A stretch of 64,000 nt of DNA from Megalobrama amblycephala (lineage: Eukaryota; Chordata; Actinopteri; Cypriniformes; Xenocyprididae). A program made the translations under genes and the position numbers. The stretch lies in assembly GCF_018812025.1 (NCBI RefSeq), contig NC_063057.1, positions 15,989,963-16,053,962 on the forward strand. Reading direction: 5' to 3'. The notes under the pieces are model-generated. The model was not told the DNA's origin and did not search any database. It worked only from the letters and a program-made list of their open reading frames with translations. This document shows, piece after piece, positions 1 to 10,801 of this stretch (position 1 is the first letter of the stretch; every line of letters begins with the position of its first letter).

Positions 1-226
1 ACAATAGAACAGGGGTTCCCAACTCTGGCCCTCGATGTCCAATTTCCTGCAGTTTCCTCCATCTCTAATCAAACACACCTGAACAAGCCAATCAAGATCT
101 TGATTGGAAAGCCACAGTTGAGTTTGATCAAGGTTGGATCTAAACTCTGCAGGAAAGTGGCCATTGAGAGCCAGAGCTGAAAACCCCTGCAATAGAAGTA
201 ATTATGACATTATGTATACTTTAAGG

Positions 227-507
227 GAGAGTTCATGCAAAAATTCTGTCATCATTTACTCACCCTCAAGTTGTTCCAAACCTGTATGAATTTCTTTCTT
301 CTGCTGAAACCAAACAGTTTAATGGGCCACACTGACTTTCACAGTATTTTATTTATTTATTTATTTATTTTTTCATATACAGTATGGAAGTCAGTGGGGT
401 CTATCAACTGTTTGGTTATCCATATTCTTCAAAATATCTTCTTTTTTGTTCAGCAGAAGAAAGAAATTTATACAGGTTTGGAACATCTTGAGGATGAGTA
501 AATGATG
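227..507. repeat. Fold-back MITE shared by both copies (copy A instance)
   Basis: Inverted arms beginning near TTCTGTCATCATTTACTCAC and ending with its complement. It matches 17,955-18,240. It lies in intron 6 of the plexin gene. The frame across it is not a gene. Confidence 0.75.
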
Positions 508-1494
508 ACAGATGAGGAATGAGGAATTAAGCTGTTTTCTGTGATTAAGAGAGATTTCCAATTAGCTGCTATAGGTTACTAGAAGAGCAACAAAGTTCAA
601 TAAATGGTAAAAAAATATTTGTGCAACAAACCAATGTGTATATGATTACAATAATAAAATAAAATAATATAACAAATACCAGTTTGCAATATGAAGCAGC
701 ATAACGGACTGTTTTTGTTCAAGTGTGACACCAGCCTCGCACATTCAAAGTTAAAAATCATTTCTGCTCATAGATTAAAATAAGGTGGATAAAAGACAAT
801 TAGCACAAGGGACTGCTAAATAACAGATCAAGAAAGTGTATATAAACAACATCAGACTCAGAAGTCAGCAATACATAGCCTATGATGACAATATACATAA
901 AATGTGCTGTTTTCCGAAATTGCCTCTACTACTGATACAGTAATTCACAATATATATATTTTTCGTTTTATTGTAGTATGTATTTTCCCTATAATCTGTA
1001 TGTTTTTCTCATTTCAACTGATGGATTGTAACATTTATTCAGTCATATGTGTGTTTTCGTGTCTGTTCAGTTGTAGGGAGGAAATGAAGTTCTGTCTAAA
1101 TTGTGACCACAGAGCACCCGCACATGAGCTACAGATAACTACTCGTCTTATTTCCACAAGTTATTTCCTCTCACTTTATCATCAACCGTAACCATGGTAG
1201 TAAGCCAAATGACACCTCTGAACCCGCAATATTACAAGCAAAACAAATGAGACAAATCTGAGCTAATAAAATATAATACATCTTGCATGAAAGTAAATCA
1301 CTTTTGGATAAAAATATTTAGCAACAGCATACAGTAAATATCAACATGAGAAGTCCTGATCAAACTTTCTATGTTTTTTTGTTTTGTTTTGTTTTTTTGT
1401 GATAATGACTATCTATATCCAGAAAGCCAAAATAAACATTTTTAAAATCTCATTCTGATTATTTTTGTAATCCATTTAGATTTAAATGTATCAG

Positions 1495-2670
1495 CTATAG
1501 TTGATGTTGAGGATCAGAGGATCACAGAGACACTGACGCTGAGGAACTGCTTGAGTGTCACAGATAATTCACCAAGTCCTTTATATACACAGTAAGAACT
1601 GCACAGCCTATAAGAGATTCTTCATTAAAAATGCCATAATTTCAGTCACATTGTACCATTAAATAAATGTAGGTGTGTGCAGTGTATCTCATCTGGGTGT
1701 CAGTGGTCCTCTTCCTCACAGCGTTGTGATTGGATATATGGACCTGGACCGCAGTTACTCATAGAGGTGAGACAATGTTTAACCTACAAGTCAATGCAGT
1801 ATTTGCTTATTGATATAATATATAATCTCTTCATAAAGAGTCAAGATGAGTAATTTATGGCAGGACTTCTTGCACTAAGTAAAAATAGCAGTATTTTCTT
1901 TGCATTAAGTGTAAACAGTAGTTATATAATAATTATACTTATTTAATTATTATACTATTATAATATTATACTATTATATTATATATTATTATAATTATTA
2001 TTTGCACCTCAGTGTATTGTAGTATACTATGAAACAGTATGTAATAAAAACACTTTTTGAATATTTTCTTAATTTTTATTTATAATAAATGCCTCTCTGA
2101 GCTGAAATGTGATAGGAAACGGGAGAAGAATGAGCTCAGAAAAAAGCGCCACTACTTTTGTTATCAGCAGAATTTCTTCTGTAATTTTGTCTGGTGGCAG
2201 GAGTTAGTGTAAATGGCCTCTTCCAACAAGGCAGACTATTTGCACTTAATTTATTGTTAATAGCTGAAATATCATTGTGTGGACTGAAGCAAAGTCAGGA
2301 AGTAAACTAAGTGCTCAGAGTTCTCTCTCTTTTTCTACTCTTTAGGATGAATGTAAAGATCTACTCTCTGAGATTGACTACAAAGTAAGTGCCATACTGA
2401 GGATTTTGTTTTATAATGTCCTTTAATATACTTTGTTGAATCTCATAACAAAATGTTCAATCACTTACATACTGTGTTGTATCATATAGAGTGTATGATG
2501 TTTCAATAAGCCCTCCATTTGTGTCCTGTAGGAGCCAGAGATTTTCTCTCTGGAGCCCAACAAAGTTTCCTTCCATGGCAGAAACAACGTTTTACTAAGA
2601 GGAAAGAACCTGGAATCTGTCACTAAAATCCGTATTCAAGGGGATCTGGACTGTATTCCTAAAGAGTGAG

Positions 2671-2746
<76 letters not shown>

Positions 2747-4717
2747 AGTTGAATTATGAATATGTGTAGATTCAGATAAATGATACTGTATACCTGTGCA
2801 TGAATGTTTCTCTTCAGATATCCAGTATTTGATCGCTCCAGTGACACTTTAAGGTTCCACATTCCTCCCAGCGGAACTAAAGGAACAGTGAAAGTGTGTG
2901 TTGTTACTTTTGACAACCGTTGTCATGGTAACAGCATCATCACCTACAGTTCCCAGCCCAGCTGCACAGGAATACAGCCCACAGTCAGCTGGTGGAGGTA
3001 AGAGTATTTCAGACCACTGGCAGATCAGCTTCCACACACATGTGTGTTTGTTGTTCTATTAATGTGCGGACTTTTTATTGACTTCAGTTAATTTTATTAT
3101 AATCAGGATTAAATACAGGAAGTGAATCAGAGTTCCAGTTCAAAATGTAGAAAATTTCTCTCTTTTTTCCACATAATAGCCTCCAAACACTGTGCAAATT
3201 TCATACATAAACATAATTGGATTTCCTGCATCTATGGTTTAAAAATATAAAATAAGTCCTAACTAGGGTCCCCAGTGAATCTCAGCCATTTCCACCACCG
3301 ATTATAATTATTTTAGTTATTCTGATATTTTCTATCCAATATCCATCATAGAAACATTTCTTTAAAAATACATTTTTAGTATGATATATTATTTTATTTT
3401 TTATATTACTGTGTATTATTAATATATATGTTTGTACTGTGTAATGTATTTTTATTATATGTAGTATTATTTTATATTATTCTGTGTTCCCCTTCCCTGA
3501 ATCTGAAGGTTGCTTTTGATTAAATTGTTTTAATTATCTCTTCATTCAGAAGCGGAAGGAAGATTCATGTTCAAGGGAGCAATATGGAATTTGTGGAATC
3601 AGTTATTTTCGATAATTATGATCGACGACTCCAAACACAATACAACCCAACTTCAGGGGTAAGACATGTGATTATGCTTGCATTCGGCTAAAAGTGAGCT
3701 TAAAACCCTAAAAAAGCATCCAGTCTAGCAGCTTACAGCATCTGACATATGGAGTTCAATAGTCAAAAAGCCCATATTCACACTTGTAGTGCATGAGTCC
3801 TAATTTTGTCAGGTTGTTTCCTTAATTTACTGCTAGTATAATTGTTAAACATTATTTATAGTATTCACAGCTTACTTGTAGCTTTCATTTAGTCATATTT
3901 TAATTGTCTCTCTTTCTCAGGATGTGTGGTTTCACTCACCTTATGAATATGTCAGTAGTTTCAAGTTGAATGTTGGAAACTCCACTGTGGACTGTGAGCG
4001 TTTGTCCTACGACCATGGTCCAGAATTCATTGCATTCTCCACCGTACAGGTGGCCAATGATCTACAGGTGAACATTAAGGTGAGTTTAGTATTACAGTGA
4101 GTATAAGATCAATGTACAGTCTGCATGTTTTGGCACGCGTGCCTATACTATCTGGGACCGGCTGGTGTCAGTAAATAATCTTGTGAGCAGTCAGTGTTTT
4201 TGCACATCAGCTTGTGAATCTTACAACCTTCAGATCATCCCACTTCCTTTCTTTCTCAGAAAATGGCAGATGCACTGAATTTAAGTATGAGTGAGGTGAA
4301 TGTGACGGGTTATCAGGGAGAGCAGCAGTATCAGTGTGTTTTGGAGAGGATTGAGACCAAAGCCATTATCTGTAAGATTAAAGAAGAATCAGGAGCCGTC
4401 ACAGCAGTGGACATGCTCAATGTAAGTCTGTTTTGATATTTTCTTGCATATGGTAACTGTAATATTGCCTCTTAATAGATTATCGGGGGAGAATCTCTTG
4501 CCTGTTAAGTTTAATATAAATTTATGTCAACTTCATGAAATATTTTATGTGTAGATCATTTCTGTCATTGTCATTTCAGATCAGCATTGGAGATTATTAT
4601 AGAATCATGACAAGAAAACGTCCAGAGTATTTGGTGTTTTTTTCTATAGTATTTTCTTTAATATGCTTATTCTTTATTCTTATCTTCTGCATATTGTTAT
4701 CAATTTTTCGGGTGTAA
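1495..4717 (+). CDS. plxnc1-like: Tail-less plexin-C1-like receptor, copy A (exons 7-15, 5' part outside window)
   Basis: Nine exons can be placed by GT-AG borders and matching phase: 1,495-1,591; 1,673-1,766; 2,346-2,384; 2,532-2,665; 2,818-2,997; 3,550-3,658; 3,921-4,079; 4,260-4,421; 4,580-4,717. Together they encode the last 369 residues. The first two hold a cysteine-rich PSI-like module (QCISSGCQW). The next exons give IPT-type beta-sandwich domains with N-glycosylation sites (NST, NLS, NVT). The last exon gives a basic stretch (TRKRP), a transmembrane helix of about 27 hydrophobic residues and a stop after FRV. There is no juxtamembrane/GAP/Rho-binding region, so the product would sit in the plasma membrane and could bind ligand but not signal as a plexin. 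The reading frame is intact. The sema exons should lie left of the window. Assignment to the C1 group is inferred from architecture and from cradd nearby. Confidence 0.85.
2673..2743. repeat. (GT)n microsatellite in intron 10 of copy A
   Basis: About 71 bases of GT repeat starting 8 bases after the exon 10 donor (GTGAGA). The same array is present in copy B. The minus-strand TH-rich frames over it are artefacts. Confidence 0.95.
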
Positions 4718-4872
4718 CCCAACATCCAAACTGTTTTTCCTATTCAATGGCCACTGCAATTCAAATACAGAAACATACAGCCTTTATAAGTAAAATTATG
4801 CGGTAAAGTCCTGTTTATAAGTCAGAGACCACAGTAATGTTATCCTTATCTCATTTCTCTCCCTTCTGATCT

Positions 4873-4981
4873 GGGCTGTGTTTCCCAAAAGCATCATAAG
4901 CCTAAGTTGATCGTAGTACAATTGCCACCAATGGTGTTTATGATCAACTTCGGCTTATGATGCTTTTGGGAAACTCAGCCC
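4873..4981. repeat. Fold-back MITE in the 3' region of copy A
   Basis: Two 40-base arms (4,873-4,912 and 4,942-4,981) are near-perfect inverted copies around a short loop. A TGATC direct repeat flanks the element. The matching place in copy B (about 32,047) lacks it, so it inserted after the duplication. It lies 155 bases after the stop codon and before the likely poly(A) signal, so it would be transcribed as a strong hairpin in the 3' UTR of copy A only. Confidence 0.8.
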
Positions 4982-5247
4982 TGATCAGATCCATACTGTG
5001 GAACTGTTCTCCAGACAGCAGGTGGCGCTTTATAGTCACTTATTATAATACACCATAAAAACAGTCATTTCAAAGTTCAAGGACAAGTCTGCTATTTAGT
5101 ACTGTAGTACAATTATTTAGTAGTAGAAAGAATGCTTTGAGTGTATCTTTTTCATTGTATACCAACACAATTCCATTGTTCTCTTATTATTAATCTTATA
5201 TTTTAATATTAAATGTAATCAGTATACTGCAAAACAGTACAATTACA

Positions 5248-5253
5248 AATAAA
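5248..5253 (+). terminator. Likely poly(A) signal of copy A
   Basis: AATAAA about 530 bases after the stop codon, in a stretch conserved with copy B, where the same hexamer is at 32,313-32,318. Other weak signals exist, so this is a candidate only. Confidence 0.4.
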
Positions 5254-6426
5254 CACTTTAAAATACTAATTTCAATGTCCTTTTCTGATTATTACTACGG
5301 TTATATGACTTATCTCAGCTATTAATTGCAATATAAATATACTTTATTTCTGCATAATGAGTAATACATACAGAAATGTGTGCCAAGATAAATCAAAAAC
5401 TTAATGGAAAGATTCCTACTAAGAGGTGATAATAAAAGAACACAAAATGAGTGGTGAAACAGAGAAAAACACCAAAACTCAATGTTTACTCTAAATCTAA
5501 CAATGCCATATGGTTCATTTGATGTTAGACGTAGTTTCTTTATTATTCTGATAATAGTCACTGCAAATGACCTCTGTAAAGAAGAACTGCTTCAAAGAAC
5601 TCAGTTTACCATAATTATTCTGGCAGAAAAGCATCACTAGAGCACTGATGATAGACAGAGCCCACAAATACACACTCAAACAATTACAGCTCGTGCTTTG
5701 AGACACAATCCATCAGACAGTGATAAAAATAAAGGTATGGAGAGACTGTTATCGCTATAGCAACAAGACAAGCCGTATTCTTGAGTTTTTCGCTTGTGGA
5801 AGGATCAATAGCACATTATCTTCTAGGAAGCCTGAAGCATTTAACAATAGGTTAATAATAAATATATAACATAATAAATAAACATAAATATATAAAATAG
5901 TAAAATAAAACAAAATAAAATCTGCTCCTGAAAGAGAAAAACATTAAATAATAAAAAAAAGCTTAACATTAGTTTTCAATTTGATTATACAGCCTCTTTA
6001 AAAACAATTCAAACTCATGAAAACTGTAAATATAGCTGAATAAGGTAACAAAAAGAGCAATAGTTGTTTACTTGTGTGAATTTTTGAACTCCAAGGCTTC
6101 AAAACCAAGCACTTATTTCACAACTATTAAAAAGAGTAAATTGTGTTACACCAACGCAGCACCAAACCTTGTGCCATTAATCTAATTTATGTCATTTATT
6201 GTGATTTGGGGCATGATGATCTAGTGCTTTTCTGAGAAATCTCTCAATGACATTCTCATTCAAGCGTTAACTGTATTCAAGTATTATCTGCAATGCATGT
6301 TGGGACAATGTTATCAGGATGATATTGATAATAATACAATGATAGCCGCATTAGTACTGTCCTTGAGTTAGCGGGCATTTTCGCAGCGAGAAGAAGAGAA
6401 AAGAGAGAGAGAGAGTATGCATCAGA
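5254..6426. other. 3' flank of copy A, no gene seen
   Basis: AT-rich sequence shared with 32,319-32,870 and 35,205-35,752 of copy B. Short open frames here are shadows without recognisable domains. Copy A joins two segments that in copy B are separated by about 2.3 kb, so one copy has lost or gained DNA at about 5,850. Confidence 0.6.
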
Positions 6427-6755
6427 AGGCGAATGGCACGGTGGATTGTGTTCACCGACAATGTTTTCTGGAAGTATTCCTGAGCCCATGTTGTGATTTC
6501 CATTACAGTAGCATTCCTGTATGTGATGCAGTGCCGTCTAAGGGCCCGAAGATCACGGGCATCCAGTATGGTTTTCCGGCCTTGACCCTTACGCACAGAG
6601 ATTGTTCCAGATTCTCTGAATCTTTGGGTGATATTATGCACTATAGATGATGATAACTTCAAACTCTTTGCACTTTTTATCTGAGAAACTCCTTTCTGAT
6701 ATTGCTCCACTATTTTTCGCCGCAGCATTAGGGGAATTGGTGATGCTCTGCCCAT
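6427..6755 (-). pseudogene. Tc1 transposase fragment, N-terminal DNA-binding part
   Basis: Covers the helix-turn-helix half only (motifs ending NTIHRAIR). The frame is open from the presumed start to the break, then continues into unrelated host sequence. The DDE catalytic domain is absent, so no activity is expected. Confidence 0.72.
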
Positions 6756-7113
6756 CTTGACTTCTGAGAGACACTGCCACTCTGAGAGGCTCTTTTTATA
6801 CCCAATCATGTTGCCAATTGACCTAATAAGTTGCAAATTGGTCCTCCAGCTGTTCCTTACATATACATTTAACTTTTCCAGCCTCTTATTGCTGCCTGTC
6901 CCAACTTTTTTGGAATGTGTAGCTCTCATGAAATCCAAAATGAGACAATATTTGGCATGACATTTCAAAATGTCTCACTTTTAACATTTGATATGTTATC
7001 TATATTCTATTGTGAATAAAATATAAGTTTATGAGATTTGTAAATTTTTGCATTGCTTTTTTATTCACAATTTGTACAGTGTCCCAACTTTTCTGGAATC
7101 GGGTTTGTAATAA
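6427..7113 (-). mobile_element. Truncated Tc1-like DNA transposon (5' end with transposase N-terminus)
   Basis: On the - strand the element starts at a Tc1-type terminal repeat (about 7,081-7,113) next to a TA, followed by a leader and a transposase N-terminus (start about 6,755). That segment shows the paired helix-turn-helix DNA-binding region of Tc1 transposases, beginning MGRASPIPLMLRRKIVEQYQ. After about 109 codons the sequence stops matching a transposase exactly where A/B homology ends (6,426/6,427). The catalytic DDE domain and the other terminal repeat are missing. It is a dead fragment and appears to mark the breakpoint of the tandem duplication. Confidence 0.78.
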
Positions 7114-7639
7114 AATATAATATATGTCTATATCTCTAACATAATATATACTTTAAATATCTTAACGACACTAAAAAGTCTTCTAAACACAGATCTGAAT
7201 TGTTTGATACGTGTCATCACATGTTTTATATAGATTCCATATTTTGACCAAATATGCTTCTTTGGCGGCTGTGCATAAAATTGTAATATTTCATAGTAGT
7301 GCCATTTTCATTAAATAACACATTCAAAAGTGTGCAAATATCAGACTGGTTTACCAAAAATACATAGGTCATCAAAACTGGCTGTGTGCTATTTTATCAG
7401 TGCCTAACAATCAAAACTTTAAAATGAGGAGGAACAATGGCAAAAATCATTCTGTTGCTCAAACGGTAGAGCATAGCACTAGAAAGCCTAACATAATGAG
7501 TTTGATTGATTCCCAGAGAAAATATGAACTGATCAATGTTCTTTCAGCAATTTAATTAATTGCTTTGAATAAAATATGCTGCCAAATACATATAATTAAA
7601 TTGAATAACACAAAAACTAGAAGTCTGCTCTAAATCTAA
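7114..7639. other. Intergenic, AT-rich, with a decayed tRNA-like SINE head
   Basis: No gene is seen. At about 7,450-7,525 there is a degenerate tRNA-like stretch with an A-box-like segment (ACGGTAGAGCATAGCAC) and a B-box-like segment (GATTGATTCCCAGAGAA), as in tRNA-derived fish SINEs. It does not fold into a credible tRNA. Confidence 0.4.
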
Positions 7640-7880
7640 GTTCCCTTTCGATACTTCACTCGTACTGCGTATGGGGAAAAGTCTCCCTTTTTCCCCGTCA
7701 CTGAAGCCTTTTTCAATAACGCAGTGTAACTGCACCGTCATTGGTTCACTCATGAGAAGTTGTTGAACCAATGACGGCGCGGCATAGCTGCGCGGCCTAT
7801 GGCGACAAAGCGCGCGAATATTCCCGCCGAAAGGGGCGGGGTTTAGTGCTATATAAGCCGGCATTTCGGCATAGGATTTC
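7640..7880. repeat. Left inverted terminal repeat of DIRS copy 1
   Basis: Matches the reverse complement of about 11,945-12,188. Shared landmarks are the GACTTTTCCCCATACGCAGT stretch, the CATTGGTTCAACAACTTCTC block and a GGCTTATATAG TATA-like motif near the inner end, which probably forms the element promoter. Confidence 0.82.
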
Positions 7881-8283
7881 AGTCCTTTCTCCTTCAGCGA
7901 CGACTACACATCTCTTCGCTGATCTCCGTGCTGAAGCCGAAGAAGCTCGCCGCCTGGAAGAAGCAGCTCTCGCCGCCGTTGAAGAGGCCCCGCAGCGGAC
8001 CCAGCTGAGCCACCGGACGACGACAGTGCCAGCGCCCTCGTGGACTGCTGCCCCGAGCGCCGTCTTCTAGACGCCCATCGCCTGCTTCCTGTTCCGGCCG
8101 CCATCTCAGCCGTCTCCTGCCGCCATCCGGTGCCCCCTTTGAGAGCGTTTTCCTCACGGTTCAATACCGGTCTAAGAGCATTTTTCCTAGCGGATTCGTC
8201 CGCTCTAAAAGAGCTTCCGCGGCCCTCTCCGCTCTAAAAGAGCCCCCCAATCGCCGTTTTCACGCCGCCGGCGTTGTTTCAAA

Positions 8284-9690
8284 TGCCGCGTCACTTCTGT
8301 GACACCTGCAGAGCCCCTCTGCAGGACAACGATGGACACGATGAGTGCGTTGGATGCCTGGGTAAGCCCCATGCGGAAGCCGCGCTCACCGACGCTTCAT
8401 GCCCGCACTGCGAGTGCATGAGTCTGGCCTCTCTGCGCTCGCGGGTTGCTTTCTTAACTGGAGGCAGTCCCGCTGCTCGCGCCCTCCCGTCCCCTTCCCG
8501 CCGTGAGCCTGCGAGGAAGAGACAGCGGGGTAGAGCGACCCAGCGCCCGGAGTTGAGCACCAGAGAGCAGTCGCCCGTCAGATTCTCCCACCCTGAGCAG
8601 CGTCCCTCAGCAGATGCAAGTGACCTCGTCTCATTCGGTGGATCGGATGAAGAGCCGCTAGACGACTCCATGTCTCTCGCGGCTTCCGAAGCAGAAGGCT
8701 GGGCCGGCGAGTCGGACGACCCCGCCCCCCCACCTCCGCTGGAGCCCATTCAACATGGCTCGGGCATGGACGCCGAACTCTTACGCATTCTCTCGAAAGC
8801 TGTGGAAGAGCTAGATCTGGATTGGGCTCCGCCGGAAGAGCCGTCACGGAGCCGCCTGGATGAGTGGTTCCTGCCGGGAAGACGCCAGGCCCCTCGCCAA
8901 CGTGCTGCCCCATTCTTCACCGAGGTACACGAGGAGCTGACTAAGTCATGGTGCGCCCCCTACTCTGGCCGCCTGCACACCATGCACCGTTCAGCCCTCA
9001 CGACTGTGGACGGCGCTGAAGAAAAGGGTTACGAGCACCTGCCGCCCCTGGATGAAGCAGTGGCAGCTCACCTCTGTCCTCCCGCGGCTGTGGGCTGGAA
9101 AACAAAGAGGGCCCTTCCTTCAAAGCCCTGCAGAACTACCTCCACCCTGGCTTCGCGAGCCTACGCCTCCGCAGGCCAAGCTGCCTCGGCGCTCCACACC
9201 ATGGCCATTTTCCAAGTGTTTCAAGCCAAGCTTCTCCGCTCAATGGACGAGTCCAGCTTTGATGCACCCGCCTTCAGGGACCTCCGCAGCGCCATTGACC
9301 TAGCCCTGCGAGCCACGAAGGCCACAGCCCAGGCCATTGGAAGGTCCATGGCCAGCCTGGTGGTTTTAGAGCGCCACTTATGGCTCAACTTGACCGAGAT
9401 CAAGGACGCGGATAAGATGGCCTTTTTAGACGCCCCTGTCTCGCCTTCCGGTCTCTTTGGGCCAGCGGTAGAGGGTTTCACCGAGCGATTCACCGCAGGG
9501 CAAATTTCCTCTTCCACTCCCCTCGGTGTACAGCCCCCCCTCAGGCGGGCCGTCAGCCGATGTCATTCAACCTCTTGCCACCCGGGTCGAGGCTTGGCGG
9601 GCCATCCCCGGGCTGTCGAAGTGGGTTCTAGGAATCGTAAGTCAGGGCTTCTCGCTCCAGTTCGCCCGAAGACCCCCACGCTTCGGCGGG
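8284..9690 (+). CDS. DIRS gag-like protein (copy 1)
   Basis: An open frame begins in a GC-rich stretch; the best start is the ATG at 8,283/8,284 (MPRHFCDTCR). The N-terminus has a double cysteine cluster (CDTC, then CVGCLGKPHAE, then CPHC) shared with the gag of DIRS copy 2. A serine/acidic-rich middle follows, then an alpha-helical segment (FDAPAFRDLRSAIDLALRAT) that also aligns with copy 2. The N-terminal fold is presumed to be a zinc-binding capsid or nucleic-acid-binding part. The frame runs on to 10,022, but downstream of the RT deletion it no longer reads the conserved frame. Confidence 0.7.
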
Positions 9691-10171
9691 GTGCTTCCGC
9701 CTCCCCAGTTCTACAGCTCGGCCTTCTTCGGATGCGGCCTCTGCAGTACTGGCTGAAGTTTTGGGCCCCCCCCCACGCCTGGCGGCATGGCCGCTTCTGT
9801 CTCAAGGTCAATCAGGCCTGTCTATCAGCCCTGAAGCCCTGGTTGAACCCCGAGTGGTTCAAGCGTGGCGTACCCCTTCAGGCGGCGTCGCGAAGGACGG
9901 TGCTCTCGACAGACAATCCAACTCGGGTTGGGGCGCTCTTTGCGAGGGCAGACCGGCCTTCGGCTCGTGGTCACATGAGGAGAGCCATCTTCATATCAAC
10001 TGCCTCGAGATGCTGGCAGTGATACGTGCCCTTCACTTCTTTCAGGCTCACCTGACGGGACGCCACGTCCTAGTCCAATCGGACAGCATGACAGTGGTGT
10101 CGTACATAAATCACCAGGGAGGTCTTTCGTCCAGCCGCTTATGCACGCTGGCGAAGCGTCTTCTGGAATGA
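9690..10171 (+). pseudogene. DIRS RT/RNase H remnant (copy 1)
   Basis: The frame at 9,761-10,171 contains the RNase H-like part (NSGWGALCEG, LHINCLEMLAVIRAL, VLVQSDSMTVVSYINHQGG) that aligns with copy 2. The reverse transcriptase core with its catalytic motif is deleted at about 9,690-9,727. Loss of the polymerase makes the product inactive. Confidence 0.75.
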
Positions 10172-10801
10172 GCTCTACCCAGGTTTCTGTCGCTCAGGGC
10201 GACACACATTCCTGGAAAAACCAATCTGGGAGCAGACATGCTGTCTCGGAGCAATGTCCCCTCAGACGAGTGGACGCTCCACCCCCAGACGGTTCTCAGG
10301 ATATGGGAATTCTTCGGGAAGGCAGACCCCTCGCCTCAGAAGACAATTCTCATTGCCCAACTTGTTTCTTGAAGAAGGACGACGCGCTGACCCACCATTG
10401 GCCCAGCACCCTTCTTTACGCGTTTCCCCCGATCGCTCTGATTCCTCAGGTTATCAGACGAATCAGGGAAGACAAGCACAGAGTCCTCCTGGTGGCCCCG
10501 CTCTGGAGGAGCCAGGTTTGGTCCTCAGAGCTGTTCAGGCTCTCCACGAGAGCCCTGTGGCCCATTCCTCTGAGACGGGACCTCCTCTCTCAGGCGAACA
10601 GGACAATTTGGCACCCACAGCCAGAACTTTGGGCTCTGCACTTATGGTCCCTCGACGGGAGCCGGTTAACCTCCCCGGGGACATCACACCATCTCTCAGG
10701 CGAGAGCTCCGTCTACAAGACGTCTCTATGCCCAGAAATGGTCGATCTTTGTTGACTGGTGCTCTGCACGCAACATAGATCCAGCGGAGTGTGACGTATC
10801 T
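10172..10801 (+). pseudogene. DIRS linker/recombinase N-terminal region, frameshifted (copy 1)
   Basis: Recognisable DIRS sequence switches frame near 10,370. The downstream part (THHWPSTLLYAFPPIALIP, LLVAPLWRSQVWSSEL) is typical of the region between RNase H and the recombinase. At least one indel breaks the frame. Confidence 0.6.

Larger units (their letters stand above)
1..6426 (+). repeat. Copy A of a tandem segmental duplication (3' part)
   Basis: This stretch aligns nearly base for base with 16,438-35,752 once the mobile elements in the second copy are removed. The first bases match 16,438 onward, all nine exons and their introns match, and the similarity runs through the 3' flank until it stops at about 6,426, where a truncated Tc1 transposon begins. 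The unit carries the 3' half of a plexin-like gene. The left edge lies outside the window. Private differences include a hairpin insertion in the 3' region of copy A (4,873-4,981) and lack of a roughly 2.3 kb segment present in copy B at 32,870-35,205. High intron identity suggests a young duplication. Confidence 0.88.

Noticed and set aside
2659..2916. Histidine-threonine rich frame, and similar frames at 29,740, 35,909 and 35,984
   Set aside because: Pure translation of GT/CA microsatellites.
4535..4717. Stand-alone small membrane protein
   Set aside because: It is the last exon of plexin copy A with intron sequence in front; the acceptor at 4,579 and phase fit the gene.
7450..7525. tRNA gene
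   Set aside because: Only A-box and B-box traces remain and the stems do not pair; it fits a decayed tRNA-derived SINE.
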